A program made the position numbers and the translations under genes. Below the pieces are notes generated by a model. That model did not search any database. It saw nothing but the letters and a program-made list of their open reading frames with translations, and had not been told where the DNA came from. This document shows, piece by piece, positions 37,537-49,502 of a stretch of 64,000 nucleotides of DNA (position 1 is the first letter of the stretch; each line of letters starts with the position of its first letter). The stretch is from Branchiostoma floridae (lineage: Eukaryota > Chordata > Leptocardii > Amphioxiformes > Branchiostomatidae), in NCBI RefSeq assembly GCF_000003815.2, contig NC_049979.1, positions 20,284,291 through 20,348,290 on the forward strand. The letters run 5' to 3'.

Positions 37537-38603
37537 ATGTACAAGTATTTCGATATAAAAGTGTCCACGAATATGGAGCATTCCACATTTTTTGTACAAT
37601 TGTATGGAACCTAGATTCGATTTCTTGTTATATTTGTGGGTGCTTTTTATCTCACCTAAGGGGTAGAAAATGGTGTCGAAAATGTACATTAAAAAAGTAC
37701 AACCATGCAGCTCTCTCTTATGAGCAATTGTTCTTTGTAGGTTCTCTTATAGACCTCACTAATTGTACCCCCGCGACCCAACCTCTGCTTGGAGAATACA
37801 AGACTGTTACCTCTTCGGCAATACTGACGACTTCACTATACATGCATATTCCCGGGCGCACCATTTTTTTGTCCGTTTGCACAAAACAGGTTTGTGACCA
37901 CACCGTAAATAATAGTGCAAAGAAGATGCAAAAGAAGCAAACATAACACACTCCATGAATAACTAAACAACCTCAGACGATGGATGCTAATATCATTGTA
38001 ATGACGTTTTCTATCGTACGTTTTTGCCCTGTGTGTCTGTACAACGTATCTGAAAATTATATTTGAACTCTGTGCGAAGCCTTACAAAGTCAAGAAAGAA
38101 GATATGAAAGAACAAATATAACGTTGTGGAACATTTTGTTTGTTTACCGCGTTTTGTGTGTTCAGGCCTTTGTTTGATCAACCTTACTCTCCACTTAGAA
38201 TTCTTACGAAGGCAACTTTTTTTTCGCACTATGGCATCAGTATTTGGCGCCCAGAAGATGTCACATATATCAGTATGGTTTAGAATAAAAATAATTTTTT
38301 TTGTACACCGCCCTGATGTGTAGAAATAATGTAATGTCATAGCATCAATATCCACAGTAAATAAATAGCTGATATCATCAGCATCTAAAATAAAACAAGC
38401 AGAAGATGAATTATTCAACTCCTTTTTACAAGCTTCTCTAACTTGATACGGATAATCTTGTAACAGCCGATATGAAATCTTCAAAAAGAAGGAGCTTACG
38501 GGTCATTAACTTAATGCTTGCATAAGCCATCAGTTTATCTCAAGTTATAACGGTCGACGTTGCACGAGTTGACCTTTCCCTTTGGACAAAGTGGGCAAAC
38601 AGT

Positions 38604-39190
38604 GCCTGTATCTTTTTAAATATGTCTAATATTCGTCTTGAGTTCGTTCCCTGAGATTATTAGTTCCCTACACAAGAATTTGAGTATAGCAATGGGCAAT
38701 ACTTAACAGTTTCGCCAGAATATATGTAGTATGGGTTGACATATACGCTTGGCAGCGGTGACCGCTACCAACTGAAACTGTAAACGACAAAATATGTATT
38801 TCTTTATCTCATTCGAAGTCAAAACACACCTGTCAACCACCCATACAGTGCTATTCAACAATCATAAATTATTTCAATGTCACATCATAATGATGAATAT
38901 TATAATAAATATAGTAACATTATAAACATTTGCTTTGCCTATGACAAAATCTATCACTTTGCTTGAAACATAAGGATAACTGTCGTTGTGTTTGATAGGC
39001 ACTTTACAGCGTGCAATTTACTAAAGGGGACCACGCCTCGTACTAATTTGCATTTATACGTTTGTGAAGATAAAAACAGTGTCTGTATCTTTTTAGATAT
39101 GTCTACTATTCCTCTTGAGGTCGTTTCCTGAGATTATTAGTTGGTACACAAGAAGTATAGGAATATGCACTGCTTTACAGTTTTTGCATT
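38604..39190 (+). repeat. Direct repeat pair, ~105 bases each, ~480 bases apart
   Basis: Segments near 38604-38710 and 39082-39190 share CTGTATCTTTTTA, ATATGTCTA, CTTGAG, GTCG/GTTCG, CCTGAGATTATTAGTT and ACACAAGAA in the same order. They look like an old local duplication or two copies of one short repeat. Confidence 0.6.
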
Positions 39191-39351
39191 TACTACGCAG
39201 TATTCCTCACGGCGTGACACACACACACACACACACATTGTGATGAGACGGTTTATCAAATCAACAAAGATTAGCTTTCAAGCTTAGTGCCCAATTGAAA
39301 GACTTTATCGACACGATGTATAAGTGTGTGGAGTATTGTATTAAAGGTATT

Positions 39352-39403
39352 TGCAACGATAATCACACAAAGGTATCTTTACCTTTGTATGATTATCGTT
39401 GCA
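39352..39403. repeat. 52-base hairpin
   Basis: Arms TGCAACGATAATCACACAAA.. and its complement, 24 bases each with one mismatch, around a TCTT loop. Confidence 0.9.
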
Positions 39404-41608
39404 TTGTCAAGTAATATTGAAAATGAAGGTACCACTGACGATAGGAATGAGCAGTAACCGCATGCACCGGAAGTTCTCTGTTAAGAGGTCAGGTATAACA
39501 TGCATTGGCATAATACCTGTCATAAGCCTTATACCGGTCGATTAAAAATAGTGGAACTTAAAGATCTCTACACATGCAACAATAGTTATTTCTGAGGTAT
39601 GTACACTTCAGACATCTAGGTGTCCAATACATCATTTACAAAGCATCGATAACAATGCATTCGAAGACAACAAGGCCCAAAGTTTTCAGGTCATTTTCGG
39701 GGCAGGCGAGCTCGTCGTGGGACAAACACACTGTCACGTTCATCGCCAGATTTGTAGATAATAATCACATGTGCTCACGGCACAAGACGAGCATGATTCA
39801 ACATTAATCTTGAATTTCTTTTGGTGACCTACAACTCGTGTAAAAGTGTGAGGAACCGTTGCATTATCGCCCGGATCTACGGCTGAATGGGTCAAATTGA
39901 ACGTACGCCGCCATTTTCCCGCCATTATTAATGCTACGGTCAGCAGTAAAGTTTTACGTCATAGCGGTTGTGACGGACCAAAATTAAATGAAAATTCTTG
40001 TCAGTATACGCCCATTTTCTCATGACTTTTTGTATGCTCATGCAGATTTTTGTTTTGTGCAACTACTAACAGGAAAGAAAGGAACAACAGAGGATGTATA
40101 AAGGTACATAGCGGCAGTTAATTGTGCCGTGTTTCGTTCGGCCGGTATAGTGCACCCCCTTCCAACCACGCGCCCGTTCGCCGTGCAATTCCGCGGTGTG
40201 TTCCAATTACGATATTATGTTTTTAGCAGGACCAGAGAGACAAAATAATTTACACAGAAGAAGTGGCAAAGGTAAGCTGTAACAGCAACATGTAACTGGA
40301 GAAAATGATGCGTTGATCATTTGCCAAATTAGCATTGCTTGAGAAATTGCAGTAAACCGACCGGTATTATGCCAATGGATGTTACGTAAACAAATAAAAA
40401 ATTGTCCCTGACGGTTTGTGAATTTGTATAAAGTTAATGAGATATTGGACAATGAACGGAAATACTTTCTAAAATGAGTGAAAAAGATGAACTTTACATC
40501 AGTGGCTGTCAAACATCCCTCAGCCGGAATGGGATCGGTAAAAATGGGTGCCGTTACCGACCCCCGGGCACCGTTCATCCGTTCATAGTCTCATACTCCC
40601 GTTGAGTTCAACGGTTCCTGTCAGGTGACAATGGCTTCGGGTCATTTCAACTTGAGAAGAGTCAGAGGTCTAACCGAAAGCTTGATGGTAAGAACTCTAT
40701 TTCGAAAACGGAATAGCGTACAAAGTCCTTATGATGTGAATTGCCGCTACAGACATACTTATTCCCAAATAGGTCTTAGGTTGTATATTGTCCTCACGTC
40801 TAACAATTGACACTGCATACGAATAAGGGTGTACCCGATTCTAGTAGTTTTAAGTACGGTTTTATATATCTAAGTATAATATCATTTGTAAGCAATGAAT
40901 GGTCATTAGCCATAAGGGCCATCATGAATAGAGGCTAAAACAAACCAATATCAACTCCTTTATTGGTCAGAACATGAATCACTTTTTTGTACGCTTTGCG
41001 GAGAGGGAAGTGTCATAAAGTCATACACTTACGCGCGAAATAAAAACACATTCATACAGGACTAAACGTTTTCAGTATCTTGACGGACTCGGCAATATGA
41101 TATGCATCAAGCGAACAAAAATGTGCTTTTTGGACAATGCATAATCATTCTTTTGTCCTAGCTTAGGTCGTTACCTAGTTGAAAAAAATACTACCAGCCT
41201 AGTAAAATCAGCACTTCCTCGTAGGCAACGAATGCTTGGTCAAATCCAGTATCTGATACAAACGATACCAACGTAGTCATTACTGTGAATCTATGAAATG
41301 CAGAAAGAGAAAGCCAATGTCACAACAAGACGCAAACAGGTCATAGTGATCGATCCCTGTATACCCCTGTATACTCAGCTGATATAGACGCTCATCACCA
41401 TAGGTTAAAATAGTCATAATACTTCAGGAGAAACACGGTAATCCAGCTACACAGGGAAATCACAGTGCAGCAACGTCCCCGTGCGACTATTAAGTAAAGT
41501 GCAACAAACGGCGATATTACAATTTAGTACCGGAGGAGAATTAAGGCAACCCAACATATCGATTTACCTCTACAGCGTCTAAGGTTCATGAGCTTAGTAT
41601 TCTAAGGT

Positions 41609-41610
<2 letters not shown>

Positions 41611-41672
<62 letters not shown>
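41611..41672. repeat. (CA)n microsatellite
   Basis: Long uninterrupted CA run just 3' of the stop of the first Ig gene, probably in its 3' flank. A minus-strand Cys-Val repeat ORF here is an artefact. Confidence 0.95.
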
Positions 41673-41675
<3 letters not shown>

Positions 41676-41704
41676 TGTATATATGTTCCTTGCATGATGT
41701 CTGG

Positions 41705-43423
41705 TCAAATCTTTTCTCCGCTTGAAGTATGACTTGTTCTCCCATCCGACTGCTGTTCCGCTGAACTCCTTTTGATCCTCTTTTTTTGACGGAGACAGAG
41801 GACCGTCACTGTCAGCACAACCAGCAGAAGGCAGCACACGACAGCAATGATCGCAACCACCACCGTGCGGCCTGTCGGAGAAACAAAAACTTTAGGCCAT
41901 GTTGATTTGATTATAGGGATGACATCTTCTGTTAACCCCAAAACTGGTGCAAGCATACAGAAACATGCCTGGAAAGAAAGCATTCATTATGAAATCTAAG
42001 TGGTCTGGAATGCTGAATAAATGACTAAATATAAGGAGAAAATTGGTCATCCCGAACAATGAATTCTCCATTTTTGTTCTTTTATGCTTCTTTGAGTTCA
42101 TATCGACTTTGGTATTCTACGGAAGTATTATCCATTTTTTAAACTTGTTTGTGCAATGTATGGCACATATTTGCTCATTTTGCAGCTGATTTGTACAATT
42201 TACAGTATGGTCGTAATGCTTTTTAGTAAACCAAAATTGATATGAATTAATCTGGGCTTATTCAGAAACCATCAGACAAAGGTATTAAACAATACGCAAT
42301 TTCGACGGAGTTGTACAAATTGAAAAGAAAAACGGAAATGCTTAAGCAAACATTTGAACAATAACAGATACAAAGTTTAGTTGTGAAAGCGAAAGAACAG
42401 GCAGTTTAAATTTGAAATGTGAGAGTGCATACCTACGAAACCATTTTAGTCCTCCAACTTAATTTAGCTTGAACGTATCTTAGCATACGAAACTTGCTAT
42501 GCCAACATTGATTGTATAGACAATGGACACTAATAATTGTTAAACACTCAAAATTATTACAACCGTGCGTCAGAATGAATAGAATGTTGAAATAGTTACC
42601 CAACGGACTGTGTGGTGCACTGTTCTCTGTGCCATGTTCTCCGTCTACTACAGACAGTAGAATGTAGCCTCTCGCAGCCCCGTATATCAAAGGCACCCGA
42701 ACTTCACACTCATATTTCCCATCGTCGTCTGTAGTGATGTTGAAAATTTCCAGGGACGCCTGTCCCACCAACTCAGACCTACCGGCCCATCCTCCGTACC
42801 CCTTACTGAACCGTCCCTCCTGGTGCTCGTACACGATCCGTCTGGTCAGTACGGGCCCTCTGTCCTTCCACCAGCTGACCAGAGGATGGACATTGTCCGA
42901 AGGGACGGAGTAGTTGCAAGGGAGAACGACCGAGTCACCAAGGGGGATGACTTTGTCTTCTCCCACTGTGACGTGGATAGTAGTGGCTGCTTCACCCGTG
43001 AGAAAAAAAAAGAAAAGAAACCTAAAACATTGGAAGCGATTTCACACCAGGACATATGGAATAATACATTGTATATGTATCTAATTGTCGCAAAGTTGTC
43101 GCAACCTTAACCTTAAATACGCCGTACTAGATAATCTCTGCCTAATTTTACATTGACGATAGAAAAGCGTATCCTGAAGCAGTCTTGCTCTGTTGTCGAA
43201 ATGATTAATTAGCAAATGTTGTCAAATACTAAAAGATGCTAACAGTCTCCATTTGTTGTGGCATATTAAGCTGTTCACAGATGGCAAACAAATATATTAC
43301 ACGCACAAAAAAGAACTCACCATCGCCGATTGCCGTGTGCGCTAGTACTGTGTATGGCCCTGTCGCGATGGTTGTCAAAATGGCGACTGTTGACAGAAAA
43401 TATGAATTCCAAACTACCACCAT
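41705..43423 (-). CDS. V-type Ig membrane protein, gene 1 (canonical cysteines)
   Basis: Three exons in transcript order (43423-43321, 42989-42600, 41871-41705), phase-1 introns, 219 residues. Exon 1 is a signal peptide. Exon 2 is one V-set immunoglobulin domain with the canonical B-strand cysteine (VVLPCNYSV), C-strand Trp (LVSWWKDRG) and F-strand D..G.Y.C (DDDGKYECEV). The last exon encodes a short stalk, a membrane span (VVVAIIAVVCCLLLVVLTVT) and a basic/Ser-rich tail RQKKRIKRSS... with no ITIM or ITAM. It resembles many one-domain surface receptors and adhesion molecules; the ligand is unknown. Exon 2 has tandem acceptors three bases apart (AAGCAG), which would add or remove one Ala. It is the leftmost of three same-strand Ig genes but is clearly more diverged from the other two. 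Confidence 0.83.
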
Positions 43424-45774
43424 GATACTTAACGTTGTCGCCTTTCAAGAATATAATGATGTCTTGGAGAACCAGGTATGCTTTATCAAACCAGTTGGGA
43501 AATTGCGACAGAGAAGATGCCCTTCGTGATCGAGTGTGAGAGAGTGACGACCCGGGAATACACTAGTTTCGGTCACTGAGACTACAGGTTAGAGAACCTG
43601 CTCAAACACGGGCACGACCAGTTGTGAAGTCTTACGGTGCAATGATGCAATCAATACCACTGAAAGTAATGTAAACTTCATTATATAACCCAGAATTTCC
43701 CCAACACACTTGAAAAGAGCTTTAAGTTTCATAATCTATAAAAAGAACCATGTGTCATGTGATTTAAGTTTCACAATTCGTTTTGAGACTGACGACAAAG
43801 ATCAAGATAAAGCAGTATGAATTGTGTATAATTTCATTCAACAATTAATTTCGTGCGACAATTTTGAGGAAAAGAATACATGTCAACATGTCGTACGTCC
43901 TCTTTTCTATTTAGACATATTAGAATGCCACTGGAGAACTTCTGTGTGCGAACAATTCACTGAAGAACATGTCTGAAATAGCCCTATCACGCTTAACACT
44001 GTTTTTATTATAACATTGTATGACGTCATTATAAACGACCCTACAAAGCACACACGATGACTCATATCCCTCCGCCAAAAGTGAAACCCAATATCCCGCT
44101 GTTACATGTTTTTTATATGCAGAATTTATATCATGAAAGCCTCAAGCTATTGACCGAACACCGACTTATAGCGAAAAAGTAAATAGCTTTGGTTGTTAAC
44201 GTCTGTCGTACTCTTTTCTGTTCAAGAAAGAACAGTTTGCAGTACTCTCAGACTGGTGTTCAAAGTTTCTTACCCGTTACGGAACTAGTCGTGTACTTTC
44301 ACTTTCGTGCTAGTTTCGTTCCGCGAACGGCGCCGGTCACCCCTTCTGAGATAACACAGTTAACTTTAGTTTCGCCCTCGGAATAGAAATGATGCCATCG
44401 AAACCATTTGTCGTGGCTTTATATTTTTTTTTGTAAACAGCACCGTCATTTTGACAAACGTAACATGTTCAGTAAGGCAGTGTTTGACATTTGGCTTGGT
44501 AGAGGCTTTTAGCTAAAGCAGGCTCGCGAGGGATTGTATATACACATGTACTTCTACTACATGCATTATACGAGCAGACATGGCCATCTGATCGGGTAAT
44601 GTGTTTCCAGTTCCAGGTATGTATATTTGTGTGTTGTGTGATTATGTTGCAACGAAACTGTAATGGAGAATCACAGCATAGCGTACTAAGATAGGGAGAC
44701 TAGTTAGAGTAGTTAATATGGGAGAAATGACCTTATATACGCCATCATTATGGGTATATATATATATATATGTATATAATACAATATATATTAACATATT
44801 ATATATATATACATATATATATTACGAATTGAGCTTTTAGTCAAGCGATGTGAAATGCCTGTTACAATGTTGTCAAATATCAACAATGTTGTCAAATATC
44901 GAGCATTTACCGATGGTTTTCCTTTGTAGGAAAGATCAGGAAAGGGACGCTCCTGCAAATGTTACGAATTAGAATCTGATCCATTGTAGCATGTGACATT
45001 CAATTTTGTGCGGAAGCGTAAGTAAACTAGAAGCCAATTGATGATTTTATTACAACAGCAAAACTACGTCCAAACCCCCTATTATATTGATTAGTACCGA
45101 CCAGGTCATCTTGAGGTCAAATCTGGCCAACCAGCTCACAGCATGACTCAGCGAGGGGAATTTCAACCACAAACAGAATTTACTTCCGGGTTCCGACGAA
45201 CATATGACTGGAAACATTCTACCTTCTAAAACGGCTTAGTAGAAATATACATAACACAAAAAGGTACCTATTGCTTTTTTCCGGCCTTACATGTATTTCT
45301 CATTCGTAATAGCACAGATCTTCTCTCCATAACAATCCTCGCCGGTACTATATATTACACCTCCGTAGTATTGCCGGGTAATATTTTTCAAAATGCCGTA
45401 TGTATGACCAACTGAATGGTCCAACGACTGCCTGGTGCTAAACAAAGCGATTTCAGTCCTTCGTTTGCTATTGAAAATGCCAGCTGCACTTACTTAAATA
45501 ACAATGTGATATTACAATTTCTATCACGTTATCATTAAAAAAATTCAGAGAAGCAATTCTTTGGTAATCGACCTTCCTTAGAGAATACAATAATCGTTGT
45601 ATTTTTCAAGTTTATTCACAGTCAAATTCCAATATTTGCAATACTTTTCTGATCTACTCCTACACATGATTGCAAGACTTGTTGGCACAGAAAACAATCC
45701 TAACTCATCTGCCTACAAGACACGATACTCTCCTATTGTGTAAAGCATGAGAGTTGCAACACTAATACATCATG
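43424..45774. other. Gene-free stretch between Ig genes 1 and 2
   Basis: No supported gene. It holds an AT-rich palindromic run at 44756-44826 and a 17-18-base tandem duplication near 44867-44901 (CAATGTTGTCAAATATC twice). The promoter of Ig gene 1 should lie just right of 43423. Confidence 0.45.
44756..44826. repeat. (TA)n-rich palindromic tract
   Basis: Interrupted TATATATA runs with self-complementary halves. Confidence 0.9.
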
Positions 45775-45780
45775 TTTATT
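45775..45780 (-). promoter_or_regulatory. Poly(A) signal for Ig gene 2
   Basis: AATAAA on the minus strand, 78 bases beyond the stop of the predicted last exon. Its position supports that exon. Confidence 0.5.
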
Positions 45781-45857
45781 GCTTTCAGAAGCTATTAATA
45801 CAGTCTATGTCTAAAACTTTTAACAAGCTTAGTATGTACACTAACAGCGTAATGGTG

Positions 45858-48800
45858 TCAAACAGGTACATCCTGTGACCTGAAAGAAAAAGCAAAAGTA
45901 GTTAAACGTTAAACGTAATCATTAGGGAACATGTGAGGCATATAATATGAATTAACATACAAAATATGGGGCATTACAGGACCAAAGGATTTGACATTCT
46001 GGAAGGACAATGACATAACATACTAGAAGTAACATACTAGACATAACATACTAGAGAAAAAACACCTCCTACCGAAAAACAGCAATGTGATATTTCATGC
46101 CATTCTATCGTTTTCAACACAGAATTCTAGATACCAGTTGAGAAGAACAGCATAGCCTTACTTTTCGTCTTTCTTTCGGAATTTCAAGACGAAGAACTTT
46201 GCAATAATTCCCCCGATGATCACCAAGACGAGGCACACTACGAACCCCACTCCAAATCCAGGTCCAAATCCAAGACCTGAAATTAAATACAGAAAAACAT
46301 AATTAAGAAACAAACTGCGTTTCTGTAGAGTTGTAGCTTTGCAGTAAAAACTGCGCGTTGCGGTTTGTGCGAGGAGATAGTTGTATGAAACACTTTCACG
46401 TTGCTTATTTATTAATTAATGTCTACATGTTTGTGATTATGATAAAGAAAGAGATCATCAGAGCCCTGATTAGAGTTACAGAGTAAATTAATGGGAATTT
46501 TTTTCAACATTCATTTCATAGAAAATTGTTTATTTGATAGTCATTGTTGTATGAATATATTGGGTTCATAAGACACCTAATGAACTCTAAAGTGTGCACA
46601 TTTATATATTCCGGTCACATAGCACTAGTATTTACACTGTGTACCTGTCTTTGTCTGTATGGTAGCTGTGTCCCCTTCCTCTGGTTCAGTCTGGCACGCT
46701 GAGGCCTCTAAGGAAACAAGCAAACATTACTTTTAAGATTTGCTTGATCTATTTTTTACTTTTAAAGCATTCGATACGAGGGGCATTCAATAAGTAATGT
46801 CCGTGACCCACTTCCAGTTGTCTGATCTAAATTAAATTTTGCATGTGTAATAAGTCATATCTCTATGGGTTATGTTGCAAAAAACAGCTCTGAAATAATT
46901 GTGGTTACTGATTTACTGGTGTTTGAACTGAGTCAGGTGTGAAATGGACCAGGTGTGAAATGGAGCAAGTTGAGTGTCGCGCAGTGATCCGATTTTTGTA
47001 TTTGAAAGGACGCACACCAAAGGGGACTTTTGATGAAATGAAAAAAAAAACTTATGGTGATGATGCCCCATCATATGACCTTGTAAAACGCTGGCATCCT
47101 GAATTCAAACAAGGTCGGAAGTCTGTGGAAACAGCTCCCAGACCTGGTCGTCCCTCTTCTGCCAATGATGAGGCATCTGTCGGAGGACCAACCTGGGATG
47201 TCCTACAAGAACGGTGTCCAGAGCTACATCAAATGATGGGAGAAATGCAAAACTCTGGGTGGTTCCTATGAAGAGAAAGACTAATAACTGTGCCAAGTTT
47301 CATTAATCTCCTGCTATGGGAAATGGGTCAGGGACATTACTTATTGAATGCCCCTCGTATATTATGTGAAACGAAAATGGACATCGCCCTCATATGTGAT
47401 ATGGTGATATGTCTTAGGAAGGAATTGAACAAAATCTTGTAGGGATCAGTAGCTATATGTATAAACATGACCTGAATAGACGTACATGTACATGAAACAG
47501 ATATACCTTTCACAATTAGCATGGTTTTGGCGTTGGTAACGATGAATCCGGCTTTTAGTTCCCCTTCATAATAACCGGTATCGCCCATACTGACGTTGTT
47601 CAGCTGCAGCGTGAGCTTGCCAAGTCTGGTGTGTTCTCCTGCAGGAGACCAGCTCTCCGTAATCCCAGCGCGCAGGATGAAGTCTAGAGCACCGTAGCAT
47701 TTCGAATTGTTTCTCAGGATGACACAGTGGTTCTCTCTGTCAGGGGACCAGACTGTTCTTTCGTACAGGCGATCTAGTGCGAGGTTCGCCGGTATCGTCA
47801 CATTGAAGGTGAAGGCTACGTTCTCCCCCTCGCAGACTTCTACCTCTGACGGTACTGGCGTGATGTGCGCATGCTGTACCTGGTTGTCTTGGAGGTTTCT
47901 AGCAGTGGGGAGTTTGTCCGAATCAGCAGCAACTAGTAGAAAACGGAGGAAAAAATGAGCGTTCATAGTTATTTGTCCCAATTGAAAATCAGTTCCCATA
48001 TCTTTAAGTATTTGAAGCTGGTGATGATGTCAGAAATATACCTTCAAGTTAACAATTAATTATACAAGGGGCCATTTCGTGGGGAAAGTTAGCTTTGAGG
48101 GGATGGGGGATCGACGTCGCTGAATGATTCTAACAATTGGAATTATGTTAACGTCACAGGAGGAGCAACAAATGCGATAGTCAACAAACAACGTGAAGAG
48201 TCCTGCTATGTCACACTTATGCAATCTCGAATATGTCAGAATGTCCTAGCCATACATGTTGAGAAGACTTACTAGAATTTCAACCTACATTTTGTTGTCT
48301 ATCACACCAACCTAGAAAGTAAAACATGTATGGGCTTTCTTTAAATCTACAGTGCATCATATAGTCGTGCAGTACTCGACAGGGCAAGGCACGCCTCCCC
48401 TAATTATGGTTTCAGAAGAAAAAAACACAAACACACTCCATTACAATTCAAAGTCAGTAGAACGATCCTCACATACAATCAGGTAGTAGCAAACTACTAG
48501 GCCACCCAGCAGAAACTTTGAATTCCAGATCCACTGAGAAGCAATAGAAAGCGTCATTTCGGGACGAAATGTAGTCTCAGTTCACAAGCCGCAGCTTAGT
48601 TAACCGTCTGTATGGTGGCGTATTTTTGTACCGTAACGTATGACCACAAGGCCGTGAGTCATTTCCTGTCTCACTATTCCGCCTCAATCTGGTTAGCTCC
48701 AGTTGGTTATTCTTCAATTGGCTAAAAGCACACTTGTTTTCCTTGGTCTTTGTGTACGATCGCAATTTTAAGACATTTTCTTGAGGGTAAGGAAAAGTCG

Positions 48801-49502
48801 GAGGGATAAAACATGATCGGGGGAAGGAAATACTGACAATGACTAAAATTGTTTTCTGAACAATAGCAGGTGTGTTGTTCCCCCTTGTGTAAGCCCTTTT
48901 GTTTAGGCTGTTGTTGTTGTCCCTCCCCCAGCCCCCAATTGTAACTCCTGTGATACCACACCAAGGCCAGCCTATAGCTAGTTACACACTTTACTTTCCT
49001 TTAAAAAGTCATCTCGTGAACGAGCGCCCTGTTAAACATACATGTGCAAGGTATCTATATCTTGGAGCATAATGTACATGTACCAGCTTTGAATGAGTGT
49101 CATGGAACGTCCCATTGCAAAAGAAAACCCCCTATTACGTCACCTCTATACAATATCCACCAGCAAATATCAACATGATGCAAAAAAAAATGCGTGGGAT
49201 TTTGCACAAAAGGACGAACGCATGGTTACACACGCATACACACACACACACACACACACGCACACATACATATTTTTGTATAACGTTACACAATCTGAAA
49301 CCCTCACACACTGAAAATCCGATAGCCCGATCCCACGCAATAAGTGCAAACATGCCTTCACGGTGTTTTAAGTGCATGATATGATACAATGCATGCATTT
49401 CTAGAAGTTAAGAACATTGGACCCACCTGCTGCCAAATAACACAATGCTGTCAGGATATATAGAATCTGACAGAACCACCATGTAACACCAGAAACCTTC
49501 AT
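45858..49502 (-). CDS. V-like Ig membrane protein, gene 2 (non-canonical cysteines)
   Basis: Exons in transcript order: 49502-49427 (signal peptide), 47932-47507 (Ig domain), 46707-46645 (acidic/Thr stalk), 46276-46162 (membrane span and basic turn), 45879-45858 (tail). They sum to 234 codons. The Ig domain keeps the V-set frame (TVWSPDRENHC, LTLQLNNVSMGDTGYYEG) but has Phe at the B-strand cysteine site (VAFTFNV) and Glu after GYY where the F-strand cysteine belongs. Cysteines instead occur at EVCEGEN and as a CVILRNNSKC pair after strand C. The span is FGVGFVVCLVLVIIGGIIA, followed by KFRKKDEK. Without the last splice, translation stops at TAA 46158-46160. A deleted mariner lies in the intron between the Ig and stalk exons. 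Surface receptor or adhesion role is inferred from architecture only. Confidence 0.78.
46777..47357 (+). mobile_element. Internally deleted mariner-type transposon
   Basis: Ends ACGAGGGGCATTCAATAAGT... and the complement match over ~35 bases with one mismatch, bounded by TA on both sides (46775-46776, 47358-47359). Inside, a frame from about 46960 encodes the mariner transposase N-terminal helix-turn-helix (VECRAVIRFLYLKGRTPKG, then PSYDLVKRW, GRKSVETAPRPGRPSSAN) and then breaks off; the DDE catalytic part is missing, so it cannot move by itself. It is inserted in an intron of Ig gene 2, opposite to that gene. Confidence 0.87.
49234..49267. repeat. (CA)n microsatellite
   Basis: Short CA run in the first intron of Ig gene 2. 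Confidence 0.9.

Larger units (their letters stand above)
37545..41704. other. Intergenic stretch between the TMEM200-like gene and the Ig cluster
   Basis: No supported gene. The 157-codon minus ORF at 38011-38484 and the 123-codon one at 40207-40578 lack recognisable motifs or partners. It contains a direct duplication near 38604 and 39082, a hairpin at 39352, and (CA)n runs at about 39207-39237 and 41611-41672. Confidence 0.45.

Noticed and set aside
37404-37946. 180-codon plus-strand ORF
   Set aside because: It starts inside a hAT MITE and runs into unrelated DNA; no domain, no splice support.
38011-38484. 157-codon minus-strand ORF
   Set aside because: Low-complexity, Lys/Ile-rich from AT-rich DNA; nothing recognisable and no neighbouring exon.
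46939-47271. Host gene for a helix-turn-helix protein
   Set aside because: It lies wholly within a transposon with inverted ends and TA borders.
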